DNA of 5,312 nucleotides from Rickettsiales bacterium (GCA_031276335.1 JAISNH010000078.1:1-5312), one strand, 5' to 3'; positions 1 to 5,312 are shown, counted from the first letter of the stretch. Numbers and translations: made by a program. The notes: generated by a model from the letters alone, not told the origin.

Positions 1-936
1 CCGCCGTTTCGCGCGTTGGTCGCCGGGTACGGGGAGGTGGAGTTTCGCCCGTCGCTGACCGTATCCGAAATGGTGCCGTCCAATTCGCAGGTGATTTTAA
101 GGTCGCGAGCCAAGCCTGCGGTGAAGCCGAAGCTGAAAAAGATATTCGAGGAACACGGCAAGGCTGTGCCCGGGTTGGTCTCGGTGCAGATTTTTGGCTC
201 CGATCCAGTTGTAATGGCGGAATCGGCGCGGATAAACGAGGAGCTGGGCGCGGATATAATAGACATCAATATGGGTTGTCCGGCGAACAAGATCGTGAAG
301 AACGGCAGTGGAGCCGATTTGATGAAAAATCCGCCACAGGCCGCCGCGATAATCTCCGCGGTCGTGCGATCCGTCCGCATACCCGTGACTGTCAAAATCC
401 GCACAGGCTGGGACGCCAACAATAAAAATGCCGGGGAATTCGCCAGAATGGCGGAGGATTCCGGAACCAGCATGATTGCCGTGCACGGCCGCACCCGCGC
501 GCAGCTTTACTCCGGCGAGGTGGATTTTGCGGCAATAGCCGAGGTCAAAAAGGCCGTGAAAATGCCGGTAATCGGCAACGGAAACGTCGTTTCCCCCGAG
601 TCCGCCCGAGAAATGATTGAAAGAACCGGCGTCGACGGGGTGATGATAGGCCGGGGAGCCTGCGGAGCTCCTTGGCTGCTCCACCATGCGATAGCCTATC
701 TGAAAACCGGCCGTCTGTTGCCTCCGCCGTCGGTGGAGGAGCGGCGGCGGATTTTGCTTGCGCATCTTGCCGGCATGGTGGATTATTATGGCGAGCGCGC
801 CGGCATCTTGATTGCGCGGAAACATGCGGCCTGGTACTCGAAGGGGCTAAGGAACTCCGCCGAATTCCGGGTGCGGGTCAATGCCTCCAACACCCTTATG
901 GAAGTCGAGGAGCTGATAATGAAAATGTTCGTATAA
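1..936 (+). CDS. dusB: tRNA-dihydrouridine synthase, DusB/NifR3 family (5'-truncated by window edge)
   Basis: This is an FMN-dependent enzyme that reduces uridine to dihydrouridine in the D-loop of tRNA in the cytoplasm. Frame 1 is open from the first base, and its first codons read PPFRALVAGYG, which matches the family segment D-R-P-F-R-x-L just after the N-terminal FMN-binding strand. The gene therefore starts upstream and about 20-25 residues are missing; the TTG at 16 is internal. Counting from base 1, I see VSEM (21-24), NMGCPA with the catalytic Cys at 93, KIRTGW (132-137), HGRTR (162-166), GNGNV (192-196), MIGRG (215-219) and the C-terminal RKH plus WY (273-279). These follow the TIM-barrel and helical-domain order of DusB. 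The length (311 residues visible) fits the usual 320-340. The HAD gene follows after 9 nt, suggesting one transcript. The subfamily call (DusB rather than DusA or DusC) rests on overall similarity to remembered DusB sequences. Confidence 0.95.
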   Translation, partial: PPFRALVAGYGEVEFRPSLTVSEMVPSNSQVILRSRAKPAVKPKLKKIFEEHGKAVPGLVSVQIFGSDPVVMAESARINEELGADIIDINMGCPANKIVKNGSGADLMKNPPQAAAIISAVVRSVRIPVTVKIRTGWDANNKNAGEFARMAEDSGTSMIAVHGRTRAQLYSGEVDFAAIAEVKKAVKMPVIGNGNVVSPESAREMIERTGVDGVMIGRGACGAPWLLHHAIAYLKTGRLLPPPSVEERRRILLAHLAGMVDYYGERAGILIARKHAAWYSKGLRNSAEFRVRVNASNTLMEVEELIMKMFV

Positions 937-945
937 GGATCGGAA
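937..945 (+). other. 9-nt dusB/HAD junction with overlapping Shine-Dalgarno
   Basis: The dusB TAA (934-936) supplies the first bases of an AAGGA ribosome-binding site (935-939) placed 6 nt before the HAD ATG. Such tight packing indicates co-transcription and possible translational coupling. Confidence 0.6.
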
Positions 946-1575
946 ATGTCCGTAAGAAACATAATCTTCGATGTGGACGGAGTGCTGGTCAGCGTGAATC
1001 GCGCTTATTTCGAGTATTTGAGGAGCTTTCCGCAATATAAGGATATAACCTTCGAGGATCTGCCGAAGATTTGTCCCATAAGTGATTTTGACGGTTCGTT
1101 TAGCTTGACGCAGGAGTTCCAGTCTGCATTGCCGCTTTCGTTTTGGAAAAGCGAATTTTTATATAAGCGGCCGATATTCGAGGGCGTGCCGGAGGTCCTG
1201 CGGTCGCTGAAAGCGTGCGGCTATCGGCTTTTCACCATGTCCGCGGCATTTGATCCGGAAGGCAAGGGCAAGTGGCTGCGGGGGCTGTTTGGCGACCTTT
1301 TGATGTTAGGTTTTTCCCCGCCCGTCCAGGGCAAGGAGCAAGCGCTGCGCGGCCTTATGGTGGAATACGGCATGCGGCCGGAGGAAACTGTTTTCATCGA
1401 CGACCGTTTTTCCAATATCCGCGCCGGCCTTGCACTCGGATTGCATGTCGTAAGGATGCAGCCGGAGTTTTACCTGCCTTTGCCGCCCGACCTGGCCGTC
1501 CGGGTGCCCGTGGTCAGGAACATGCGCGAGCTGAAGGATTATGTGATGGGAAAACGAAATAAGCGGGGCGGATAG
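946..1575 (+). CDS. HAD-superfamily hydrolase, subfamily IA-like, substrate unknown
   Basis: This 209-residue soluble protein carries the four HAD motifs. Motif I is DVDGVL (residues 9-14), with Asp9 as nucleophile and Asp11 as acid/base. Motif II is LFTMSAA (95-101), with Thr97 or Ser99 as candidate. Motif III is Lys130 in QGKEQ. Motif IV is IDDRFSNIRAGLALG (151-165), with the metal-binding Asp pair 152-153. Residues 15 to about 80 form the insert expected for a small helical C1 cap. The order and the motif IV context (N-x-x-A-G-x-A-L-G) fit HAD-IA phosphatases that act on small phosphorylated molecules, but nothing in the sequence names the substrate. The ATG at 946 has AAGGA at 935-939, overlapping the dusB stop, 6 nt upstream, which supports this start and translation coupled to dusB. 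The last residues (KRNKRGG) are basic and probably disordered. A nucleotide, sugar-phosphate or phosphoglycolate phosphatase are all possible. Confidence 0.9.
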   Translation: MSVRNIIFDVDGVLVSVNRAYFEYLRSFPQYKDITFEDLPKICPISDFDGSFSLTQEFQSALPLSFWKSEFLYKRPIFEGVPEVLRSLKACGYRLFTMSAAFDPEGKGKWLRGLFGDLLMLGFSPPVQGKEQALRGLMVEYGMRPEETVFIDDRFSNIRAGLALGLHVVRMQPEFYLPLPPDLAVRVPVVRNMRELKDYVMGKRNKRGG

Positions 1576-1606
1576 GGCGTATTTTTGTCTGTGCCTTATA
1601 AACCCC

Positions 1607-1649
1607 TTGATTCCTTGAAAAAATAATCGTATTCTTTAACCCATATAAT
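1607..1649 (+). promoter_or_regulatory. Candidate sigma-70 promoter(s) for the rodZ-like/hisS unit
   Basis: A perfect -10 hexamer TATAAT lies at 1644-1649, but the nearest TTGAAA (1615-1620) is 23 nt upstream, too far for a normal -35. A second, weaker pairing is better spaced: TTGATT at 1607-1612 and TATTCT at 1630-1635, 17 nt apart, each 4 of 6 to consensus. If the TATAAT is used, transcription would begin near 1656 and the leader would be only about 12 nt. This is a pattern match without experimental support. Confidence 0.35.
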
Positions 1650-1659
1650 CAATTATGGG
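1640..1659. repeat. Inverted repeat CCCATA-N8-TATGGG over the -10 hexamer and ribosome-binding site
   Basis: CCCATA at 1640-1645 is the exact reverse complement of TATGGG at 1654-1659, with 8 nt between. Allowing a 2-nt bulge (AT), the arms extend to CCCATAAT/ATTATGGG with a 2-nt loop. The left arm overlaps the TATAAT at 1644-1649 and the right arm overlaps the GGGAG Shine-Dalgarno at 1657-1661. It could be an operator, or in read-through RNA a hairpin hiding the ribosome-binding site. Confidence 0.5.
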
Positions 1660-1661
1660 AG
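1657..1661 (+). promoter_or_regulatory. Shine-Dalgarno GGGAG that decides the TTG start of the rodZ-like gene
   Basis: GGGAG ends 7 nt before the TTG at 1669, an ideal spacing. No in-frame ATG or GTG lies between the upstream in-frame stop (TAA at 1624) and this TTG. The next in-frame ATG at 1690 has only a weak purine run before it. Confidence 0.6.
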
Positions 1662-1668
1662 TACTGAA

Positions 1669-2796
1669 TTGCCATATAACGAGAAAGAAATGCTGGACAA
1701 GCTGGCCGCGGAGAAGGCTAGCGCCGTGCTTCCCCCGAAAAAAGAGACCATAGGCGAGATTTTGAAGAACAAGCGGGAGAGTTCCGGCAAGGATATCGAA
1801 TACATATCCGAATATCTGCGCATAAAGCCGCAGTATCTGCGTGCGCTTGAGGCGAACAGGTTCAACTCCCTGCCCGGACAGGCCTATGTCGTCGGTTTCA
1901 TAAAAAGCTACGCTTCCTTCCTCGGCCTGGACGTCGCGAAGATAGTCGACCAGTACAAGGCGGAGAATATGGCGCCCATCGAAAACACGGACAGCATGGC
2001 TCCTGACGAGAACGCGCTTATTGAAAACCCCCTTATCAACAGTACCCATGTAATCGTGTTCGGCGTGCTGTTCCTTATCGTCATGTTCGGCGTATACATA
2101 TTCAGGAGCGGCAGTTCCGGAACCGAGGAAATCGATATGGCCGCGCAGACGGCCGTGGCTTCCCTGGACGACGCGGACAACGTCGATATAGTGATCGGCA
2201 GCGCGCTTTCCCAGCGCGAGGCGCTCCGCGAGGCCGAACGGGTGGTCGCATGGCAGCAGCCGGAGCAGGAGAATCCCGCGCCTGTCGCGCCCCGGTCGGA
2301 GGATTTGTCCCAATCCCATGAAATCGCCTCCGGAATGACAGAGGCCAAACCTGCCGCGGCTTCGCATGCCGGTGCGCAGGAGGTTTCCTACGAGGTTGAA
2401 ATGGTTCCGAACGAGCAGCCCTCCTTCGAAACCCGTGAATCTAGGGTGTTCGGCGAACAGAACCGCACCGATTCGCGGATAAGCGTGCAAGCCAAGGGCA
2501 GGGTCTGGATAAAGCTGAAGAAGAACGGCTTCTACGTCTATGACGAAAATGACGGCGACGTCGGTACCGGCGAGGTGGTATTCGAAATGATACTGGAGCC
2601 GGGCGACATATATTATGTCCCGAACGGAGAGAAGATGTACCTGACTATCGGCAACGCGCAGGCCCTTGACATAGTGGTCGACGGCTCGGCCGTAAGCCAG
2701 CTTTCGCCGCGCGCTATTTCACGCCACAACATCGAGATGGATCCGGAAAAATTAAAGGCCGGCACCGCTTACGTCCGCCGCAGAGTAATTGAATAA
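1669..2796 (+). CDS. RodZ-like protein: N-terminal HTH, single TM helix, C-terminal DUF4115 domain
   Basis: The 375-residue product has the RodZ plan. A helix-turn-helix domain (about residues 27-97, including TIGEILKNKRE, YISEYLRIKPQYLRALE and LPGQAYVVGFIKSYASFLGLD) is followed by one hydrophobic span at about 126-145, a low-complexity linker rich in Asp, Glu, Ala and Pro (about 147-270), and a DUF4115 domain (about 271-345, with VWIKLKKNG, PGDIYYVP and LTIGNAQALDIVVDG). In known RodZ the cytoplasmic HTH domain binds MreB rather than DNA, and the protein links the MreB cytoskeleton to rod-shape wall synthesis across the inner membrane. I infer the same topology here: HTH inside, DUF4115 in the periplasm. 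The tail around 345-366 (ISRHNIEMDPEKLKAG) resembles alphaproteobacterial homologues. The TTG start is chosen on the GGGAG site; ATG at 1690 would shorten the protein by 7 residues without touching the HTH. The short acidic stretch DENDGD (292-297) inside DUF4115 looks like a small insertion. hisS follows almost directly. Confidence 0.88.
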   Translation: MPYNEKEMLDKLAAEKASAVLPPKKETIGEILKNKRESSGKDIEYISEYLRIKPQYLRALEANRFNSLPGQAYVVGFIKSYASFLGLDVAKIVDQYKAENMAPIENTDSMAPDENALIENPLINSTHVIVFGVLFLIVMFGVYIFRSGSSGTEEIDMAAQTAVASLDDADNVDIVIGSALSQREALREAERVVAWQQPEQENPAPVAPRSEDLSQSHEIASGMTEAKPAAASHAGAQEVSYEVEMVPNEQPSFETRESRVFGEQNRTDSRISVQAKGRVWIKLKKNGFYVYDENDGDVGTGEVVFEMILEPGDIYYVPNGEKMYLTIGNAQALDIVVDGSAVSQLSPRAISRHNIEMDPEKLKAGTAYVRRRVIE

Positions 2797-2799
2797 TAT

Positions 2800-2804
2800 G
2801 GTGA
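2800..2804 (+). promoter_or_regulatory. Weak Shine-Dalgarno (GGTGA) favouring the ATG at 2810 as hisS start
   Basis: GGTGA, part of the anti-16S complement, lies 5 nt before the ATG at 2810. The other in-frame starts, TTG 2789, ATG 2798 and GTG 2801, have no comparable purine-rich site, and TTG 2789 overlaps the rodZ-like gene. ATG 2798 remains possible because it begins 1 nt after the upstream stop. Confidence 0.4.
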
Positions 2805-2809
2805 ATAAT

Positions 2810-3994
2810 ATGTCAAAAAATAAAGTAAATACAAAGACTTTGTCCGGCTTCGCAGAACTGTTGCCGGAACAACAGCGAGCTTTCGATTCCATTCGTGGGA
2901 AAATCGAGGAAGTATTTCGCGCGCGCGGTTTTCAAAACATGGACACGCCCGCCGTCGAACGTGCCGAAATCCTGTTTTCAAAGACCGGCGGCGAGATAAA
3001 CAAAGAAATTTTCCGCGTGCTGCACGGGGATACGGAGCAGGCTCTTCGCTTCGACCTGACGGTGCCGTTTGCGCGTTATGTGGCGGAGCATAATCACGAT
3101 TTGGTGTTTCCGTTCAAACGGAACGCCATAGGAAAATCCTGGCGCGGGGAGCGCGCCCAGCGCGGCCGCGCCCGCGAGTTTTACCAGGCGGACATCGACA
3201 CGGTTGCGGAAAACGGCCTTCCGCTCGCCTATGATGCCGAAATTATCCTGACTATCGCCGGCGCGTTGTCCGCGACTGTGGGGCGTCCGTTCAAGGTGCA
3301 TGTTTCCTCGCGCCGGATTTGGGGCGAACTTGTCTTCAACGCGCCACTGATGACGCTTATAGACAAGAAACGCAAAATCACCGCGGACGAATTCGAAAGG
3401 AGCTTGAAGGAGCTTGCTGGCGACGATTGCCCCCGTGTCCGGAATATCTTGGCTGGCAAGGTCGTGACTCCGGATTTGGAGGAGGTGCTCTCTTTGTTGC
3501 CGCGGGATTTGTCGGTTTTCGATCCGACGATAATCCGTGGGCTCGACTACTACACCGGAACCGTGTTCGAAACGTTTTTGGATGGCGACGACTCTCTCGG
3601 CTCCATTGCCTCCGGCGGGCGTTATGAAAACCTGGTCGGGAATTTCAGCGACAGGAACATAGTTGGCGTCGGCGGCTCCATAGGGCTGACGCGCTATTTT
3701 CTGACAGCCGTGCTGGAGGGAAAAATCCAGGCCACCGCCTCGCCGTTGACATTGGTGATTCCCACTAGGAAAGAATATGTAACGCGTGCGTTTTCGCTCG
3801 GATGCGGTATTCTGTTCCTTGAAAAAAAGCTGGGCAAGCTTTTTGAAATAGCGAACAGGATGGGCGCGACCCGGGTGGTGGTAATCGGCGACGACGAAAT
3901 GAAAAACGGCACCCTGACCCTCAAGGACATGGCAACCGGCGAACAGCTGACCGCAAAGTTCGAGGATGTCGCCGCTATGCTGAAAAAGCATTAG
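2810..3994 (+). CDS. hisS: Histidine--tRNA ligase (HisRS), compact form
   Basis: This class II aminoacyl-tRNA synthetase joins histidine to tRNA-His using ATP in the cytoplasm. From ATG 2810 it has 394 residues. Motif 1 lies at about 39-51 (RGFQNMDTPAVER). Motif 2 runs from about 79 to 130, with LRFDLTVPFARY and WRGERAQRGRAREFYQADID. The HisRS signature RGLDYYTGTVFE is at 243-254 with its histidine/ATP-binding Arg243, SGGRYENL is at 268-275, and motif 3 GVGGSIGLTR is at 286-295. The C-terminal anticodon-binding domain (about 312-394) includes LTLVIP, KKLGKLFEIANRMG, VVVIGDDE and LKDMATGEQ. It is shorter than the usual 410-440 residues. The segment between the DK at 185-186 and Arg243 is short, and the first part of the anticodon domain lacks about 8 residues. 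The sequence style (LSGFAELLPEQQ start, FPFKR, REFYQ) resembles HisRS of Firmicutes and related groups more than the usual alphaproteobacterial form. The 3-16 nt spacing to the rodZ-like gene suggests co-transcription. Confidence 0.95.
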   Translation: MSKNKVNTKTLSGFAELLPEQQRAFDSIRGKIEEVFRARGFQNMDTPAVERAEILFSKTGGEINKEIFRVLHGDTEQALRFDLTVPFARYVAEHNHDLVFPFKRNAIGKSWRGERAQRGRAREFYQADIDTVAENGLPLAYDAEIILTIAGALSATVGRPFKVHVSSRRIWGELVFNAPLMTLIDKKRKITADEFERSLKELAGDDCPRVRNILAGKVVTPDLEEVLSLLPRDLSVFDPTIIRGLDYYTGTVFETFLDGDDSLGSIASGGRYENLVGNFSDRNIVGVGGSIGLTRYFLTAVLEGKIQATASPLTLVIPTRKEYVTRAFSLGCGILFLEKKLGKLFEIANRMGATRVVVIGDDEMKNGTLTLKDMATGEQLTAKFEDVAAMLKKH

Positions 3995-4019
3995 TGCGCT
4001 CATATTGAACCATAACTTC

Positions 4020-4033
4020 ATTATATAAATAAT
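4020..4033. repeat. Small AT-only inverted repeat ATTAT-N4-ATAAT
   Basis: ATTAT at 4020-4024 pairs exactly with ATAAT at 4029-4033 across 4 nt. It overlaps the candidate -10 hexamer. In DNA this AT-rich, short repeat could easily arise by chance. Confidence 0.25.
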
Positions 4034-4035
4034 TG

Positions 4036-4048
4036 ATGTAGTATACAT
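4036..4048. repeat. Small inverted repeat ATGTA-N3-TACAT upstream of prfA
   Basis: ATGTA at 4036-4040 is the exact reverse complement of TACAT at 4044-4048, separated by 3 nt and ending 11 nt before the prfA ATG. It might be an operator half-site pair or a weak hairpin in the leader; a chance match in AT-rich DNA is also plausible. Confidence 0.3.
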
Positions 4049-4059
4049 AGACTAACATT

Positions 4060-5118
4060 ATGAATTTCGAAGAAAAATTATTGCAGATTAAAGAGAAGTA
4101 TTTCGAGCTTGAGAAGAGCCTTATGGGTACGTTTTCCGACCCGCGCGAGATGGCGAAAATATCGAAGGAATACTCGAATTTGAAACCTGTCGTCGCCCTT
4201 GTCGATGATTACCTGAAAAGTATGGACAACATGGGGCAGGCGGGCGAGATGATGAAGGATCCGTCCATGAAGGAGCTGGCCGAGGCCGAATATTACGAAA
4301 TGAAGGAGCGCCTGTCCGAGATAGGAAATAAAATCAAAATCGCGCTTCTGCCGAAGGACGAGGCGGACGAGCGCGCGGCGATTTTGGAAATCCGCGCGGG
4401 TACCGGCGGGGACGAGGCGGCGATTTTCGCCGGCGACCTGTTCGACATGTACAAGGCCTATGCCGAAAGGAAGGGCTGGAAAATGGAGGTGATCGATTAC
4501 CACGAAAACGAGGCCGGGGGGTTCAAGGAAATCATATCGAGCGTTGCGGGGCCGGGCGCGTTCGGCCGGCTGAAGTTCGAATCGGGCGCCCACCGCGTGC
4601 AGCGCGTGCCGGAAACGGAAAGCCAGGGGCGGGTGCATACCTCGGCCGCGACCGTCGCCGTCATGCCGGAGGCGGAGGACGTCGATGTCGAAATCAACCC
4701 GTCCGACCTTAGGATCGACACCTATCGGGCGTCCGGAGCCGGCGGCCAGCACGTGAACAAGACCGACAGCGCGATTCGCATAACCCACATCCCGACGAAC
4801 ACCGTCGTGCAGTGCCAGGACGAAAGGAGCCAGCTGAAGAACAAGGATCGCGCTATGAAAATGCTCCGTGCGCGCCTCTACGATGCCAAAAGGCGGAAGC
4901 TGGACGAGGAGCGCGCCGGCATGCGCAAATCCCAGGTCGGCACCGGCGACCGTTCGGACAAAATCCGCACGTACAATTATCCGCAGAACCGCGTTACCGA
5001 CCATCGTGTGAACCTGACGCTGTACAAGCTCGACTACGTCATGCTGGGCGAGGCTCTCGACGAAATCATCGACAAGCTGGTTACCGAGGACCAGCTACGT
5101 AAGCTGTCGGAAGTGTAA
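4060..5118 (+). CDS. prfA: Peptide chain release factor 1 (RF1)
   Basis: RF1 recognises UAA and UAG stop codons in the ribosomal A site and triggers hydrolysis of peptidyl-tRNA. The 352-residue protein matches the usual 350-360. An N-terminal helical domain (about 1-95) is followed by [22 protein letters not shown] (110-131), the codon-recognition P-x-T tripeptide as PET (184-186) in [18 protein letters not shown], and the catalytic GGQ (228-230) in [20 protein letters not shown]-terminal RF1 blocks [12 protein letters not shown] (251-262) and [21 protein letters not shown] (296-316) follow. P-x-T, rather than the SPF-type tripeptide, makes this RF1 and not RF2. The ATG at 4060 is the only start available after the in-frame TAG at 4048 that preserves the conserved N-terminus, yet no Shine-Dalgarno precedes it. 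The PrmC methyltransferase that modifies the GGQ glutamine is often encoded next; here an acetyltransferase gene follows after 10 nt. Confidence 0.97.
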   Translation: MNFEEKLLQIKEKYFELEKSLMGTFSDPREMAKISKEYSNLKPVVALVDDYLKSMDNMGQAGEMMKDPSMKELAEAEYYEMKERLSEIGNKIKIALLPKDEADERAAILEIRAGTGGDEAAIFAGDLFDMYKAYAERKGWKMEVIDYHENEAGGFKEIISSVAGPGAFGRLKFESGAHRVQRVPETESQGRVHTSAATVAVMPEAEDVDVEINPSDLRIDTYRASGAGGQHVNKTDSAIRITHIPTNTVVQCQDERSQLKNKDRAMKMLRARLYDAKRRKLDEERAGMRKSQVGTGDRSDKIRTYNYPQNRVTDHRVNLTLYKLDYVMLGEALDEIIDKLVTEDQLRKLSEV

Positions 5119-5124
5119 AGGAGG
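5117..5124 (+). promoter_or_regulatory. Strong Shine-Dalgarno AAAGGAGG for the acetyltransferase gene
   Basis: AAAGGAGG overlaps the prfA stop (TAA 5116-5118) and ends 4 nt before the ATG at 5129. It is the best ribosome-binding site in the window and fixes the start of the downstream gene. Confidence 0.8.
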
Positions 5125-5128
5125 AAAA

Positions 5129-5312
5129 ATGAAGGATATTTCGCAAAAATTGGCCGGCGCGCGCATAGAGCTCGCGGCCTTGGAGCCGACGTTCAAGAAT
5201 GCCGAAATGATGTTCCAGGCCGTGGATAAAAACCGCGGCTATCTGCTGCCGTGGCTGGGTTGGGCTGCTCCCGATGTTACCAAGGCGCCGGAGGATTCGT
5301 TCGCGGCCTTGG
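5129..5312 (+). CDS. GNAT-family N-acetyltransferase, RimJ/RimL-like (3'-truncated by window edge)
   Basis: Sixty-one codons are visible before the window ends. The frame is fully open, starts at an ATG with a near-perfect Shine-Dalgarno and begins MKDISQKLAGARIELAALEP. The segment FKNAEMMFQAVDKNRGYLLPWLGW (residues 23-46), followed by TKAPEDSFAAL (51-61), resembles the N-terminal strand-helix unit of RimJ/RimL-type GNAT proteins, where N-R-x-x-L-x-P-W-L precedes the acetyl-CoA-binding core. Members of this group transfer acetyl from acetyl-CoA to protein N-termini (ribosomal proteins S5 or L7/L12 in E. coli) or to small amines. The acetyl-CoA motif lies beyond the edge, so the substrate cannot be judged. 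The 10-nt gap to prfA indicates co-transcription. The family call rests only on this short segment. Confidence 0.72.
   Translation, partial: MKDISQKLAGARIELAALEPTFKNAEMMFQAVDKNRGYLLPWLGWAAPDVTKAPEDSFAAL

Larger units (their letters stand above)
1576..1668. other. AT-rich intergenic region upstream of the rodZ-like gene
   Basis: This 93-nt gap is clearly richer in A and T than the genes on either side. It contains candidate promoter elements, an inverted repeat and the Shine-Dalgarno of the next gene. I found no stem followed by a T-run that would make a convincing intrinsic terminator for the dusB-HAD unit. The short T-run at 1582-1586 is preceded by a G-rich stretch with no complementary C-rich arm. 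Read-through into the rodZ-like gene therefore remains possible. Confidence 0.6.
3995..4059. promoter_or_regulatory. AT-rich hisS-prfA gap with a candidate prfA promoter
   Basis: This 65-nt gap is strongly AT-rich. TTGAAC at 4005-4010 and AATAAT at 4028-4033 are 17 nt apart (4/6 and 5/6 matches to the sigma-70 hexamers). A further -10-like TATACA is at 4042-4047. No G/C-rich stem with a T-run is present, so I see no intrinsic terminator after hisS. A separate promoter for prfA is plausible but not proven. Confidence 0.35.

Noticed and set aside
16..18. TTG at 16 as the start of dusB
   Set aside because: The frame is open to base 1, and the residues before the TTG (PPFRA) are conserved family sequence, so the true start is outside the window.
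97..825. 242-codon open frame on the minus strand opposite dusB
   Set aside because: It lies wholly within dusB on the other strand, shows no recognisable family and has low-complexity, His- and Gly-rich composition typical of an antisense shadow of GC-biased codons.
1576..1600. Possible intrinsic terminator after the HAD gene (T-run at 1582-1586)
   Set aside because: The G-rich sequence before the T-run has no complementary arm, so no stable stem forms.
1606..1618. Near-tandem CTTGA repeats (1606-1610 and 1614-1618)
   Set aside because: Only two 5-base units in AT-rich DNA; too short to call a repeat or a binding site.
1725..1960. HTH domain of the 375-residue protein read as a DNA-binding transcription factor
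   Set aside because: The transmembrane helix and C-terminal DUF4115 domain point to RodZ, whose HTH fold binds MreB. DNA binding is kept only as a minor possibility.
1636..2490. 284-codon open frame on the minus strand opposite the rodZ-like gene
   Set aside because: The + strand product has a clear HTH-TM-DUF4115 architecture, and the reverse frame has no recognisable domain.
1648..4037. Nine-base word ATCAATTAT (1648-1656) also present in reverse complement at 4029-4037, one copy in each intergenic gap
   Set aside because: A 9-base match between two AT-rich gaps, in opposite orientation and without extension beyond 9 bases, is quite possible by chance.
2978..4048. 356-codon open frame on the minus strand opposite hisS
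   Set aside because: The sense strand encodes an unmistakable HisRS with all class II motifs. The reverse frame has no recognisable domain and is explained by codon bias.
4078..5004. 308-codon open frame on the minus strand opposite prfA
   Set aside because: It is fully covered by RF1, whose P-x-T and GGQ motifs are intact on the + strand; the reverse translation has no family signature.

Overview
The window is a densely packed, single-strand stretch of bacterial chromosome. Every supported gene is on the + strand: a 5'-truncated tRNA-dihydrouridine synthase (dusB), a HAD-family hydrolase, a RodZ-like membrane protein (N-terminal HTH, one transmembrane helix, C-terminal DUF4115 domain), histidyl-tRNA synthetase (hisS), peptide chain release factor 1 (prfA), and the 5' end of a RimJ/RimL-type GNAT acetyltransferase that runs off the right edge. 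I see no tRNA, rRNA, CRISPR array, transposase or other mobile element.

Likely source: an uncultured alphaproteobacterium is my best guess. From general knowledge, many Alphaproteobacteria carry the block rodZ-like/DUF4115 gene - ispG - hisS - prfA - prmC, and here rodZ-like, hisS and prfA appear in that order. The DUF4115 domain and the tail after it also read like the alphaproteobacterial form. Coding DNA is moderately GC-rich and the two real intergenic gaps are AT-rich. The assignment is an inference, because the HisRS sequence type does not look typically alphaproteobacterial.

Layout: positions 1-1575 hold dusB and the HAD gene, 9 nt apart and probably co-transcribed. Positions 1576-1668 form an AT-rich gap with a perfect TATAAT hexamer inside an inverted repeat that also covers the Shine-Dalgarno of the next gene. 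Positions 1669-3994 hold the rodZ-like gene and hisS, nearly abutting. Positions 3995-4059 are a second AT-rich gap with promoter-like hexamers and small inverted repeats. Positions 4060-5312 hold prfA and the acetyltransferase gene, 10 nt apart with a strong Shine-Dalgarno between them.

Functionally the region is mostly translation housekeeping (tRNA modification, tRNA charging, termination) plus a cell-shape gene. No clearly new system is visible. The points most worth a second look are the compact HisRS of apparently foreign type, the absence of ispG and prmC from their usual places, and the palindrome over the rodZ-like start region.
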